From Actinomycetes bacterium (GTDB lineage: Bacteria; Actinomycetota; Acidimicrobiia; Acidimicrobiales; RAAP-2), in NCBI GenBank assembly GCA_021785695.1, contig JAJYEQ010000017.1:1-37804 (forward strand): a stretch of DNA of 37,804 nucleotides, given 5' to 3'. How positions within the stretch are numbered: position 1 is the stretch's first letter; each line of letters opens with the position of its first letter. The notes below the pieces were generated by a model. That model saw only the letters and a list, made by a program, of their open reading frames with translations, was not told where the DNA came from and made no database searches. This document shows positions 1 to 10,059 of the stretch, piece by piece. The position numbers and the translations under genes were made by a program.

Positions 1-1463
1 GACTGGATGTCGGCCCGGTGGATGCGGACCGATCCGCTGCCCAGCTCCCAGCCGTTGAGCACCAGGTCGTAGGCCTGCGAGCGCACGCTCAGGGGGTCGC
101 TCTCCAGGCGCTCGAGGTCCTCGGCGACCGGCATCGTGAAGGGATGGTGCGCCGCCACCAGGTCACCGTCCTCGTCGAAGCCTTCGAACAGGGGGAACTC
201 GGTGACCCACAGGTAGCGGTACGGGCCGGCCCCCACGGGGGGCGCCCCCAGGGTCAGGCGCAGCGCGCCCAGCACCCGGCAGGCCCGGTCGTGCTCGTCG
301 GCCACGACCAGCACCAGGTCGCCCGGGCCCGCATCGTCGAAAGACGCCAGGGCCGCGGCCTCGTCGGGGCCGAGGTGCCGGGCCAGGGGGGACTCCAGGC
401 CCTCGGCGGTGACCCGGAACCAGGCCAGCCCCTTGGCCCCCAGGCCCTTGGCCTGCTCGGTCAGCGCGTCCAGGCGGCTCCGGGTCATCTCGGCCCCCCC
501 CGGCACGCGCAGCGCCTTGACGCACGGCGCGGCCAGCGCCTGCACGGCGGTGGTGGCGAAGGCGGCCGTGAGGTCGCCGATCTCCATGCCAAAGCGCAGG
601 TCCGGCTTGTCGGTGCCGAAGCGGTCGAGGGCCTCGGCCCAGGTCATGGTCACGATCTCGCCGGGGGCCTCCCCGGTCACCGCGGTCGCCGCGGCGGCCA
701 CGGCCTGGGACACGAAGCGCACCACGTCGGCCTGCGTGACGAAGCTGGCCTCGACGTCGAGTTGGGTGAACTCGAACTGCCGGTCGGCCCGCAGGTCCTC
801 GTCGCGCAGGCAGCGCGCGATCTGGTAGTAGCGGTCGAACCCGCCCACCATCAACAGCTGCTTGGCGATCTGGGGGCTCTGGGGCAGGACGTAGAACTCG
901 CCGGGGTGGAGTCGCGACGGCACGACGAACTCCCGGGCCCCCTCGGGCGTGGGTGCCCACAGCAGGGGTGTCTCGATCTCGCAGAATCCCTGCGCGTCCA
1001 GGGAGGTGCGCAGCGCCCGGTTGATCGTGGCGCGCACGCGCAAGTTGCGCTGCATCGGCTCGCGGCGCAGGTCGAGGTAGCGATAGCGCAGGCGCACCGC
1101 CTCGTCGATCTCGGCGCGCTCGTCGAGGGGGAACGGCGGCGGCTCGGCGGTGTTGAGGACCTCGACGTCGCACTCGGTCAGCTCGACCAGGCCGGTCGCC
1201 AGGCGCTCGTTGGCGGTGCCCGCGGGACGCCGCGAGACCGTCCCGGTCACCCGCACCACGAACTCGGGCCGCACGTCGACGGTCCCGGGGACCACCGCCT
1301 GGACGACGCCCGTCCAGTCGCGCACGTCGACGAAGACCAGATGCTCGCCGTGCTCGCGCCGCTTGGCGACCCATCCGCACACGCTGACCCGGCGCCCCTC
1401 GTGCTCGAGGCCCACGTGACCGCACTGCAGGTCGCGCAGGCTCGTCGCTTCGTTAGAACTCAT
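1..1463 (-). CDS. aspS: Aspartyl-tRNA synthetase, 3' end cut by window edge
   Basis: Charges tRNA-Asp (or Asp/Asn) with aspartate in the cytoplasm. About 487 residues are present, against roughly 590 in the bacterial family. In order: an N-terminal OB-fold anticodon-binding domain (from 'SLRDLQCGHVG'), class II catalytic core with 'FCEIETPLL' (motif 1 region) and 'RCLRDEDLRADRQFEFTQLD' (motif 2), the bacterial-type GAD insertion ('AALASFDDAGPGDLVLVVA'), then 'NGWELGSGSVRIH'. Motif 3 lies beyond the window start. The ATG at 1463 shares its A with the TGA of hisS (TGATG), so translation is probably coupled to hisS. The frame has no stop within the window, so it is partial rather than broken. 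Identification is secure; whether it is discriminating or non-discriminating cannot be decided here. Confidence 0.96.
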   Translation of the reverse strand, partial: MSSNEATSLRDLQCGHVGLEHEGRRVSVCGWVAKRREHGEHLVFVDVRDWTGVVQAVVPGTVDVRPEFVVRVTGTVSRRPAGTANERLATGLVELTECDVEVLNTAEPPPFPLDERAEIDEAVRLRYRYLDLRREPMQRNLRVRATINRALRTSLDAQGFCEIETPLLWAPTPEGAREFVVPSRLHPGEFYVLPQSPQIAKQLLMVGGFDRYYQIARCLRDEDLRADRQFEFTQLDVEASFVTQADVVRFVSQAVAAAATAVTGEAPGEIVTMTWAEALDRFGTDKPDLRFGMEIGDLTAAFATTAVQALAAPCVKALRVPGGAEMTRSRLDALTEQAKGLGAKGLAWFRVTAEGLESPLARHLGPDEAAALASFDDAGPGDLVLVVADEHDRACRVLGALRLTLGAPPVGAGPYRYLWVTEFPLFEGFDEDGDLVAAHHPFTMPVAEDLERLESDPLSVRSQAYDLVLNGWELGSGSVRIHRADIQ

Positions 1464-2728
1464 CACCGCTCCGTCGCTCGCTCTCGGACCGTCGCGACCA
1501 GTTCGGACGCCGGGACGGTCACCTGGGCGCCCTCGGCGGCACCGCGCAGGTCCCTAATGGTAACGCTCCCCTGGGCCGCCTCCGCCGGTCCGACCAGCAC
1601 CGCGACGGCCGCGCCGGAGCGGTCGGCCAGGCGCATCTGCGCCTTCATGGACCGCTGGTCGAAGGCGCGCTCGACCACCAGGCCCTCCCGGCGCAGCTGG
1701 TCGGCGAGCACGGTGGCGTGGCTGCCCCCCGTCGTGTCGACGACGAAGACGTCCACCCGGTCGGCCTCGCCGTGGTGACCCTCGGCCTCCCAGGCCAGCC
1801 GGAGGCGCTCGAGCCCGCTGCCGAAGCCCACGCCCGCGCTCGCCGGACCGCCCAGCTGCTCAGCCAGGCCGTCGTAGCGACCCCCGCCCCCCACGGCGTT
1901 CTGGGCCGCGGCCAGCGCCTCGGAGACGAACTCGAAGGTCGTGCGGGTGTAGTAGTCGAAACCGCGCACCAGCCGGGGGGCCAGTGACCACCCGATGCCG
2001 ATGCTGTCGAGACCCGATCGCACGGCCGCGAAGTGCTCGCGGCACGCGGCGCAGAGGTGGTCGGGCAGCTGGGGCCCGCGCTCGGTCACGGCCACGCACG
2101 CGGGGCGCTTGCAGTCCAGGACGCGCAGGGGGCTCTCGGCGAAACGCGTCCGGTGCTCCTCGCACAGCTCGGCGGCGTGCTCGCCCAGGTACGCGCCGAG
2201 CACGCCGACGTAGGCCGCCCGGCACTCCGGGTGGCCCATCGAGTTGATCAGCAGGCGCACGCGGCGCAGCCCGAGCGCCTCGTAGAACCGGGCCGCCAGG
2301 GCGATGACCTCGACGTCCAAGGCGGGGTCCGGCGACCCGATCGCCTCCACGCCCACCTGGTGGTGCTGCCGGTAGCGCCCGGCCTGGGGACGCTCGTAGC
2401 GGAAGGCCGGCGTCGCGTACCACACCTTCCAGGGAACGACGGGGCGGTGCTGGACGAAGGCCCGCACCACCGAGGCCGTGCCCTCGGGCCGCAGGGCCAG
2501 GCGCCGCCCGCCGCGGTCCTCGAAGACGTACATCTCCTTGGTCGCCACGTCACTGGTGGCGCCGATCCCCCGGTCGAAGACGGCCACGTCCTCGAACAGG
2601 GGGGAGAGCAGCAGCCCGAAGCCGGCCCGCCGGGCCAGCTGCGCGAAGGCGCCCAGGGCCCGCTCCCACCACGCCGAGTCCGGCGGCAGGACGTCATGGG
2701 TCCCGATCGGGGCTCGGAAGATCTCCAC
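1463..2728 (-). CDS. hisS: Histidyl-tRNA synthetase
   Basis: Class II synthetase that attaches histidine to tRNA-His. The 421 residues match the family length. Visible motifs: 'PIGTHDVLPPDS' at the N-terminus, motif 2 'LRPEGTASVVRAF' near residue 80, 'RYRQHHQVGVEAIG', the histidine-specific 'LVRGFDYYTRTTFEF' near 255, and motif 3 'GVGFGSGLERL' near 300, followed by the anticodon-binding domain. The start is GTG, directly abutting the TGA of rel; an AAAGGGG Shine-Dalgarno lies in the end of rel. The 3' end overlaps aspS by one base. The rel-hisS-aspS order is normal for Actinobacteria. Confidence 0.97.
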   Translation of the reverse strand: MEIFRAPIGTHDVLPPDSAWWERALGAFAQLARRAGFGLLLSPLFEDVAVFDRGIGATSDVATKEMYVFEDRGGRRLALRPEGTASVVRAFVQHRPVVPWKVWYATPAFRYERPQAGRYRQHHQVGVEAIGSPDPALDVEVIALAARFYEALGLRRVRLLINSMGHPECRAAYVGVLGAYLGEHAAELCEEHRTRFAESPLRVLDCKRPACVAVTERGPQLPDHLCAACREHFAAVRSGLDSIGIGWSLAPRLVRGFDYYTRTTFEFVSEALAAAQNAVGGGGRYDGLAEQLGGPASAGVGFGSGLERLRLAWEAEGHHGEADRVDVFVVDTTGGSHATVLADQLRREGLVVERAFDQRSMKAQMRLADRSGAAVAVLVGPAEAAQGSVTIRDLRGAAEGAQVTVPASELVATVRERATER

Positions 2729-4936
2729 TCAGGACCCCTTTCGCTGACCGGGCAGCTGGCGGAAGGCGTCGAACACGCCGTCGACGGACTTCAGCGCGGC
2801 GAGGAGGCTCTCCAGGTGCGCCGGGTCGGCCAGCTCGATGTCGAAGACCATGCGCACGATGCGGCTGCCCGAGCTGGTGGTCGACGAGGAGCTGATCGAG
2901 AGGTGGTACTCGGCGAAGACCTTCGAGACGTCCAGCAGCAGGCGGGAGCGGTCGAAGGCCAGCACCTCGAGCACCGCGCGGTACTGGCCGCCGCCGGCCC
3001 CATCCCACTCGACGTCGATGACGCGCTCGCCGAGACGGTGGGCCAGGGCCACGGCGTTGGAGCAGTCGTCGCGGTGCACCGAAACGCCGCGACCCTGCGT
3101 GATGAAGCCCATGATGGGGTCCCCCGGCACCGGCGAGCAGCACCGCGCCAGGTGGATCATGACGTCGTCGAGGCCCTCGACGTAGACACCCGGCCCGCGG
3201 CGGTTGGACCGCCCGACGCGCGGCATCTTGGTGACCGTCGTCGGCATCTGGGCGCCCTGGCCCCCGTGGAGCTCGCGCTCGAGGCGCTGGACGGCAGCCA
3301 GGGCCGACACGTGGTTGGAGCCGATGGCCACGAACAGCGCATCGACGGCCTCGAGGTTCAGCGACTCAACCACGGACGCCAGCGCCTGGGAGGTCAGCGA
3401 CGACGAGACGGGCAGCCCGGCCCGCCGCAGCGCCTTGATGAACTCCTCGCGTCCCGACTCCAGGGCGTCCTCGCGCCGCTCGCGCTGGAACCACTGGCGG
3501 ATCTTGGACTTGGCGCGCGAGGACTTGACGATCTGCAGCCAGTCGCGCGAGGGGCCCGCGGCGTCGTTCTTGGAGGTGACGATCTCGACGACGTCGGCCG
3601 AGTGCAGCGCGGTGTCCAGGGGCACCAGGCGCCCGTTGACCTTGGCCCCCACGCAGTGGTGGCCGACCTCGGTGTGCACGGCGTAGGCGAAGTCGACGGG
3701 CGTGGCCCCCTCGACCAGGGCGATCACCCGTCCCTTGGGCGTGAACACGTAGACCTCGTCGTGGCCCAGGTCCAACTTGAGCGCCTCGAGGAAGGCGACC
3801 GGGTCGTCCTCCTCCTGCTCGACGTCGGCCAGGCGCTGCATCCAGGCGATCTCCTTGGCCGACGCGCCCTCCTTGTAGCCCCAGTGCGCTGCGATGCCGA
3901 ACTCGGCGCGCCAGTGCATCTCGGAGGTGCGCACCTGGACCTCCAGCGACTTGCCGCGCGGGCCGATCACGGTGGTGTGCAAGGACTGGTAGAGGTTGAA
4001 CTTGGGCGAGTTGATGTAGTCCTTGAAGCGCCCCTGCACCGGGGACCACAGCGCGTGGATGGCCCCGAGCACGGCCCAGCAGTCCCGCTCCTGCTCGACG
4101 ATGACGCGCAGGCCCACCAGGTCAAAGATCTCGTCGAACTCCTTGCCCCCCACGACCATCTTCTCGTAGATGCTCCACAGGTGCTTCGGGCGCCCGGTGA
4201 CGTCACCGTGGATCCCGAAGCCCTCGAGCTTGGAGCTCAGCTCGTCCATGACCTGGCGCAGGTAGATCTCGCGCTCGGGCTGGCGAGCGGCCACCATCTG
4301 CTCGATCTCGGCGTAGCGCTTGGGGTGCAGGGTCGCGAAGCTGAGGTCCTCCAGCTGCCACTTGACCTGCTGGACGCCCAGCCGGTGGGCCAGCGGCGCG
4401 TAGACGTCGAGGGTCTCTTGGGCAATCGCGCGCTGGCGCGCCATCGGCATGACCGAGATCGTGCGCATGTTGTGCAGCCGGTCGGCCAGCTTGATGATCA
4501 GGACCCGCCAGTCCCGCGCCATGGCGATGAACATCTTGCGGATCGTGGCGGCCTGCTGGGCTTCCTTGGAGTCGAACTCCAGGCGGTCGAGCTTGGTCAC
4601 CCCGTCGACCACGTGGGCCACGTGCTCGCCGAACTCCTCGCTCAGCCACTGAGTCGTGACCCCGGCGTCCTCGACCGCGTCGTGCAGCAGGGCCGCCGCG
4701 ATGGTCACGGCGTCCAGGCCCAGGTCCGCCACGATGTCGGCCACGGCGATCGGGTGGGTCACGTAGGGGTCCCCGGTGCGCCGCAACTGCCCTTCGTGGG
4801 CGGCGATGGCGGCCAGCCCGGCACGCCGGATGATCGTGGCGTCATCGTCGTGGTGCTCGCGGTACCGCGCGACCAGGCGCTCGACCGACGCGACCAGCGC
4901 CGCGTCGACCGACGACCGCGGCGTCACGTCCACCAT
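2729..4936 (-). CDS. rel: Bifunctional (p)ppGpp synthetase/hydrolase Rel
   Basis: Makes and degrades the alarmone (p)ppGpp in the stringent response. The 735 residues carry the full long-RSH layout: an HD hydrolase domain with 'LLHDAVED' near residue 87, a synthetase domain ('FDLVGLRVIV', 'YQSLHTTVIGPRGKSLEVQ', 'HWRAEFGIAAHWGYKEG') near 250-355, a TGS domain ('VYVFTPKGRVIALVEGATPV') near 395, a conserved-cysteine region ('HLARCCSPVPGD') near 600, and a C-terminal ACT domain. Both catalytic halves look intact, so the enzyme should be bifunctional. The ATG has no clear ribosome site but is preceded by TAGGCT exactly six bases upstream, suggesting its own leaderless promoter. In many Actinobacteria apt lies between secF and rel; here it is absent. 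Confidence 0.97.
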   Translation of the reverse strand: MVDVTPRSSVDAALVASVERLVARYREHHDDDATIIRRAGLAAIAAHEGQLRRTGDPYVTHPIAVADIVADLGLDAVTIAAALLHDAVEDAGVTTQWLSEEFGEHVAHVVDGVTKLDRLEFDSKEAQQAATIRKMFIAMARDWRVLIIKLADRLHNMRTISVMPMARQRAIAQETLDVYAPLAHRLGVQQVKWQLEDLSFATLHPKRYAEIEQMVAARQPEREIYLRQVMDELSSKLEGFGIHGDVTGRPKHLWSIYEKMVVGGKEFDEIFDLVGLRVIVEQERDCWAVLGAIHALWSPVQGRFKDYINSPKFNLYQSLHTTVIGPRGKSLEVQVRTSEMHWRAEFGIAAHWGYKEGASAKEIAWMQRLADVEQEEDDPVAFLEALKLDLGHDEVYVFTPKGRVIALVEGATPVDFAYAVHTEVGHHCVGAKVNGRLVPLDTALHSADVVEIVTSKNDAAGPSRDWLQIVKSSRAKSKIRQWFQRERREDALESGREEFIKALRRAGLPVSSSLTSQALASVVESLNLEAVDALFVAIGSNHVSALAAVQRLERELHGGQGAQMPTTVTKMPRVGRSNRRGPGVYVEGLDDVMIHLARCCSPVPGDPIMGFITQGRGVSVHRDDCSNAVALAHRLGERVIDVEWDGAGGGQYRAVLEVLAFDRSRLLLDVSKVFAEYHLSISSSSTTSSGSRIVRMVFDIELADPAHLESLLAALKSVDGVFDAFRQLPGQRKGS

Positions 4937-4948
4937 GGGGTCAGCCTA
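4937..4948 (-). promoter_or_regulatory. Leaderless -10 element of rel
   Basis: TAGGCT (4948-4943) followed by six bases and then the rel ATG. The spacing would put the transcription start on or next to the A of the ATG. No Shine-Dalgarno is visible. The call rests on the same geometry recurring at many starts in this window. Confidence 0.6.
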
Positions 4949-4956
4949 CCGGCCCC

Positions 4957-6063
4957 CTAGCGGCGCTTGGGCTTGCGCCCGCGGGCCTGCAGCGAGGGCT
5001 GCCGCGTCGGCCGCGACGGGGAGGCGGGCCGTGACGACCCGTCGGTGCTGAGCAGGGCGGCCGTCGCCGGCGTGAGAACCGTGCGCTCGACGCGGCTCGC
5101 CACCCGGCTGGCCAGGTCGCGGTAGCGGCTCTCGCGCTCCTTGAGCACGGCCAGCAGCGGGCTGGCGATGAAGATCGACGAGTACGCCCCGCTGATCAGT
5201 CCCACGACGAGGGCCAGACCGTAGTCCTGCAGCGTGGTGGCCCCCAATATGTAGGCGCCCACGACCAGCACCGAGAGCACGGGCAAGATGGCCACCAGCG
5301 AGGTGTTGATCGAGCGCGCCAGCGTCTGGTTCATCGAGAGGTTGACCATGTCCGAGTACGTCAGGTTGCCGCTCTTGAGCACCGTCTGGGTGTTGTCGCG
5401 CACCCGGTCGAACACCACGACCGTGTCGTAGAGCGAGTACCCCAGGATCGTCAGCACGGCGATGACCGTGTCTGGGGTGATCTGGAAGCCGAACAGCGAG
5501 TAGACCCCCACGGTGACCAGCAGGTCGTGGATCATCGCGATGAAGGCGGCCAGGGCCATCTTGGGCTCGAAGCGCACCGAGATGTAGGCCACGACGGCCA
5601 GGAAGAAGACCAGCATGGCCTCCAGGGCGCGCTGGGTGATCTGCCCGCCCCACGTCGGGCCGACGGTGCTCGTGGACACCTGGTTTTCGGACACGCCGGC
5701 CAGGTGGGCCATCGCGGAGACCACGCGATTCTCGATCTGGGCCTGGCGATGGGTCGAGAAGCTGTTCAGGTCCGAGGAGACCTGGTACGTGTCCGAGCCG
5801 AGCTTCTCCACGACGGGTTGGGGCGCGCCCGCGGCCTGGGCCGCCGAGGCCATCGCCGAGATCGAGGAGTGCGGGGCCAGCACCTCCCAGGAGCTGCCAC
5901 CCCGGAAGTCGATGCCCAGGTTGAAGCCGCGCAGTCCCAGGGAGGCCAGGCCGGCCACGATCACGATGGTCGAGGCCAGGAACCAGGTCCGGCGCCGCCC
6001 CACGAAGTCGTAGGCCGTCAGTCCCCGGTACAGGCGGCGGAAGGGGCCGATCTCAGCTGACAT
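4957..6063 (-). CDS. secF: Protein translocase subunit SecF
   Basis: Membrane partner of SecD that uses the proton gradient to finish export through SecYEG. The 368 residues contain a first membrane helix near 28-48, an extracytoplasmic domain, and a five-helix C-terminal block. The SecF signature is clear: 'PDTVIAVLTILGYSLYDTVV' running into 'FDRVRDN' near 200-220. A basic, proline-rich C-terminal tail ('RPASPSRPTRQPSLQARGRK') is longer than in most SecF proteins. The ATG lies inside the end of secD (11-base overlap), so the two should be translated together. Confidence 0.97.
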   Translation of the reverse strand: MSAEIGPFRRLYRGLTAYDFVGRRRTWFLASTIVIVAGLASLGLRGFNLGIDFRGGSSWEVLAPHSSISAMASAAQAAGAPQPVVEKLGSDTYQVSSDLNSFSTHRQAQIENRVVSAMAHLAGVSENQVSTSTVGPTWGGQITQRALEAMLVFFLAVVAYISVRFEPKMALAAFIAMIHDLLVTVGVYSLFGFQITPDTVIAVLTILGYSLYDTVVVFDRVRDNTQTVLKSGNLTYSDMVNLSMNQTLARSINTSLVAILPVLSVLVVGAYILGATTLQDYGLALVVGLISGAYSSIFIASPLLAVLKERESRYRDLASRVASRVERTVLTPATAALLSTDGSSRPASPSRPTRQPSLQARGRKPKRR

Positions 6064-7561
6064 TGCTGCTCCCCGCCAGAGCCAGGCCCGCGGCCATGGA
6101 GATCATGCTGCCCTCGTCGGCGCTGCGCCGACCCAGCAGGATGACCAGCGGTCGTGTGAAGTACCACGTGATGACGACGTCCATCAGGGTCGACAGGCCC
6201 AGGAAGAAGGCGAAGCCGCGGACGCTGCCCACCGCGATCAGGTAGAGGAGGACGGCCGCGAGGAGACTGACCGTGTCGGCCGCCAGCACCGTGCGCCAGG
6301 CCGACTTGAAGCCGCGATCGACCGACGTGCGGATGGAGCGGCCCGAGCGGGCCTCATCCTTTAGACGTTCGAAGTACACGATGTAGCTGTCCACGTTGAT
6401 GCCGATGGACACGATCAGGCCGGTGACGCCCGAGAGCTCGAAGCTCGGGGCCAGCGCCGTATGGCCCAGGGCCGAGATGATCGCCCACAGCAGCGAGCTG
6501 GCCACCGCCAGGCCCACCACGATGACCAGGCCGAGCAGCCGGTAGTAGGCGATCGTGTAGAGCAGGACCAGCAGCAGGCCGACCAGTCCCGCACCGAGCC
6601 CGGCCACCAGGGCGCTATGGCCCAAGGTGGGCGACACGGTCGTGGTCGTCAGGGGTACGAGGCGCACCGGCAGGGCACCGAACTGCATGGCCAGCGCCAG
6701 GTTCTTGGCCGAGGACTCCGTGAAGGACCCCGAGATCTCCCCTTGCCCATTGAAGGACGTGAAGGTGGCCTGGTCCGGCTGGATCAGCGGGGCCGACTGG
6801 ACCACGCCGTCGAGCTCGATGGCCAGCTGCGCGTGGAAGTTGGCCTGAGCCACCCGGTCCCAGGCGGGGCTGCCCGCCGAGGTCAGCGAGTAGTTGACGA
6901 CCCACGCGCCCACCTGGTTCTGCTGGGCCAGGGCTGTCTTGACCGCCGTGCCCGTGAGCTCGGCTGGCCCCAAGACGTAGCGAATCTGGCTCGTCCCCAG
7001 TGCCGGCAACACGACGGTGGCCTTCGGATTGTCGCGCTTCGAGATGGTCGTGGCGATCTTGGCGAAGGCCGGGTCGAGCCCGATGTTGTTCGTGGGCTGT
7101 CCCGTCGACGAGTTCACCGCCAAGTTCGCGGCGCTCATCAGATACTGCGAGCCGCACGCGGGCACCTGGGCGGTCACCCGGGCACCCTTGGCGGCTGGAC
7201 CCGTCTCGCACAGGACGGGACGGAACAGCAGCTGGGCGGTCTGACCCACTGTCTTTAGCACCGAGCGCGCGTCGGCCACGCCGGGCACCGACACCACCAC
7301 GTTGTGTCCTTGCAGGTTGACCTGGGCGCCCGAGACGCCCAGCCCGTTGACACGGTTGTTGAGGATGCTGACGACCTCGTTCATGTTGGCGGTCGACGTC
7401 GGTGTGGCTGGCTTGTAGACGACCGAGAAGCCGCCCGCCAGGTCCAGCCCCAGCTTGGGGCTCCAGCCGGCCAGCACCGTGGCCAGCAGGGCCCCAAAGG
7501 AGATCACGACCGTCAGCACCAAGCTGACCATCATGGATCGACGCGAACCAACCTTGGCCAT
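6053..7561 (-). CDS. secD: Protein translocase subunit SecD
   Basis: Forms the SecDF motor with SecF at the cytoplasmic membrane. The 502 residues show an N-terminal helix (about 8-30), a large extracytoplasmic region with 'GLDLAGGFSVVYKPATPT' and 'GEISGSFTESSAKNLALAMQ', then a C-terminal helix block. The SecD membrane motif 'VSIGINVDSYIVYFERLKDE' sits near residue 385. The ATG overlaps the yajC TGA by one base (TGATG). Gene order yajC-secD-secF is the standard cluster. Confidence 0.97.
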   Translation of the reverse strand: MAKVGSRRSMMVSLVLTVVISFGALLATVLAGWSPKLGLDLAGGFSVVYKPATPTSTANMNEVVSILNNRVNGLGVSGAQVNLQGHNVVVSVPGVADARSVLKTVGQTAQLLFRPVLCETGPAAKGARVTAQVPACGSQYLMSAANLAVNSSTGQPTNNIGLDPAFAKIATTISKRDNPKATVVLPALGTSQIRYVLGPAELTGTAVKTALAQQNQVGAWVVNYSLTSAGSPAWDRVAQANFHAQLAIELDGVVQSAPLIQPDQATFTSFNGQGEISGSFTESSAKNLALAMQFGALPVRLVPLTTTTVSPTLGHSALVAGLGAGLVGLLLVLLYTIAYYRLLGLVIVVGLAVASSLLWAIISALGHTALAPSFELSGVTGLIVSIGINVDSYIVYFERLKDEARSGRSIRTSVDRGFKSAWRTVLAADTVSLLAAVLLYLIAVGSVRGFAFFLGLSTLMDVVITWYFTRPLVILLGRRSADEGSMISMAAGLALAGSSNVS

Positions 7562-7887
7562 CAGTGGCTGTCACCCGCCTCGAGGTCCGTGGAGGGCGGG
7601 TCGACGGGCGGCGGGTCGAAGCGCCGGGCGATCGCCGAGGGCACGAAGTCCAGCTCGACGCCGCTGGCGCTGCGCAACGTCACCAGGTCACCGTCCACGC
7701 GCACGACGGTGCCGACGAAGCCGCCCACCGTCTGGGCACGCTGGCCGACCTCCACCTTGCGGGCCTCGGCCCGCGCCGCCTTCTGCCTCTTGCTGCGCGG
7801 CCGCAGGTAGAAGAAGTACAGCGCGGCGAAGACGAGCAGATAGATGAGCAGGATCGACGATGAGCCGCCGTTGGACGCTGCGAGCAT
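7561..7887 (-). CDS. yajC: Preprotein translocase subunit YajC
   Basis: Small accessory membrane protein of the SecDF-YajC complex. The 108 residues begin 'MLAASNGGSSSILLIYLLVF' and contain one membrane helix (about 11-29), the typical 'YFFYLRPRSKRQKAARAEAR' basic segment, and the soluble domain ('VGQRAQTVGGFVGTVVRVDG'). The frame is open further upstream to a TTG at 7938, but ATG 7887 is preferred: GGAGG stands four bases before it and the protein then has the normal length. It follows ruvB by 51 bases and overlaps secD by one base. Confidence 0.95.
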   Translation of the reverse strand: MLAASNGGSSSILLIYLLVFAALYFFYLRPRSKRQKAARAEARKVEVGQRAQTVGGFVGTVVRVDGDLVTLRSASGVELDFVPSAIARRFDPPPVDPPSTDLEAGDSH

Positions 7888-7938
7888 GATGCCTCCGGTT
7901 TGTAACCCATGAAACCCTAGTCGACCGGACCAGCGCAA

Positions 7939-8966
<1,028 letters not shown>

Positions 8967-8970
<4 letters not shown>

Positions 8971-9515
8971 CGATGCCCCAAGGTGCGCAGGGCCAGGCGC
9001 AGGGCCTGGGACTCGTCGGCGGGCCAGGTCAGGGTCCCGAGCTCGCGGACCTCGCTGCTGGCGTAGCCCAGGTGGCGCAAGGCCTCGGCGACGGCGGGCG
9101 GGACCGACGCGACGGGACTCTCGGCCAGCTTGCCGCGCAACTCGAGCACGATGCGCGCGGCGGTCTTGGGGCCGATGCCGGGAATGGAGGCCACCAGGCG
9201 GTCATCGCCCGCCTCGATGGCCGCGCGCAGGGCCGTGGCCGTCATCGTGCGCAGCGCGGCCAAGGCCGTCGAAGGACCGACCCCGGGCGTGGCCAGCAGC
9301 TGCGTGAAGACGCCGCGCTCCTCGAAGTCGGCGAACCCGTAGAGCAGGATCTGGTCGTCGCGCACCACGGTGTAGATGGCGATATCGACCTCCTCGCCCA
9401 CCTCGGGCGGTGCTGGTGCAGCCAGCTGCACCTCGTAGCCGACGCCTCCGACGTCGACCACCACGGCCCCGGTGGGCAGGTGCGCCACGACCTCGCCGCG
9501 CAGCGCCCCAATCAC
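8967..9515 (-). CDS. ruvA: Holliday junction DNA-binding protein RuvA
   Basis: Binds the four-way junction and recruits RuvB. The 182 residues contain an N-terminal OB domain ('MIGALRGEVVAHLPTGAVVV'), helix-hairpin-helix segments ('LLATPGVGPSTALAAL' and 'VASIPGIGPKTAARIVLELR'), and a C-terminal domain III. The GTG start overlaps the ruvC stop by four bases (GTGA). The ruvC-ruvA-ruvB order is standard in Actinobacteria. Confidence 0.97.
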
Positions 9516-10018
9516 GCCGACACTCCCGTGGCGGCCCGGCGCTCCCGGCGCTCCACGGTCAGGTAGGTCACCGCCAGGGCCAGCGCGTCGGCCACATCGG
9601 GGGGCTCCGGAGGAGCGGCCAGTCCCAGCAGCTCAGCCACCATGGCCTGCACCTGGGCCTTGGACGCGGCGCCGTAGCCGGTGACGGCCAACTTGACCTC
9701 CTGCGCGGTGAACTGGCGCACGACCAGCCCGGCCGCGCCGGCCAGCCCCACCGCGACGCCACTGGCCTGGGCCACGGGGATGGCGGTGCGCGCATTGCGC
9801 TGGTAGAAGACCTTCTCCACGACGACCGCGTCGGGGCTCTCGTGCTCCAGCAGCGCGGCCAGCTCGCGGTGCAGCGTACCGAGACGCTCCTCGACCGGGG
9901 CCCGAGCGTCGGTGGCGATCAGACCGGCCCGCACGGCACGATCGCGCGCCCGCGGACGCGACTCGACCAGGCCGAACCCGCAACGCGTCAGGCCCGGATC
10001 GATCCCCAAGACGAACAC
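9512..10018 (-). CDS. ruvC: Crossover junction endonuclease RuvC
   Basis: Dimeric nuclease that resolves Holliday junctions. The 168 residues have the RNase H-like fold signatures: 'VLGIDPGLTRCGFGLVE' (first catalytic Asp, residue 7), 'VVVEKVFYQRNARTAIPVAQ' (second acidic residue), and 'PPDVADALALAVTYL' (final Asp pair). The GTG start is chosen because the conserved N-terminus begins immediately. TAGTAT lies seven bases upstream and a palindromic SOS box covers the start codon, so ruvCAB likely has its own LexA-controlled, nearly leaderless promoter inside the larger gene run. Confidence 0.97.
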   Translation of the reverse strand: MFVLGIDPGLTRCGFGLVESRPRARDRAVRAGLIATDARAPVEERLGTLHRELAALLEHESPDAVVVEKVFYQRNARTAIPVAQASGVAVGLAGAAGLVVRQFTAQEVKLAVTGYGAASKAQVQAMVAELLGLAAPPEPPDVADALALAVTYLTVERRERRAATGVSA

Positions 10019-10025
10019 GTGTTCG
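10012..10025 (-). promoter_or_regulatory. LexA (SOS) operator over the ruvC start
   Basis: CGAACACGTGTTCG is a perfect 14-base palindrome matching the actinobacterial/Gram-positive LexA box (CGAAC-N4-GTTCG). It spans the predicted transcription start and the ruvC GTG (10018-10016). LexA bound here would block RNA polymerase at the adjacent -10 element. Mycobacterial ruvC is also known to be LexA-regulated. Confidence 0.85.
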
Positions 10026-10031
10026 ATACTA
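10026..10031 (-). promoter_or_regulatory. -10 element of ruvC
   Basis: TAGTAT, seven bases before the ruvC GTG and directly beside the SOS box. The 41-base gap after yebC contains no other feature. The initiation point would fall at or one base from the start codon. Confidence 0.6.
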
Positions 10032-10059
10032 CCGCCTGGTCCCCGAGGGGCGCGGATGC

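Noticed and set aside
18..4960. Very long plus-strand open frames (586 and 975 codons) opposite aspS, hisS and rel
   Set aside because: They are high-GC antisense shadows: repetitive Gly/Ala/Arg/His-rich products with no family motifs, opposite genes with complete conserved motifs.
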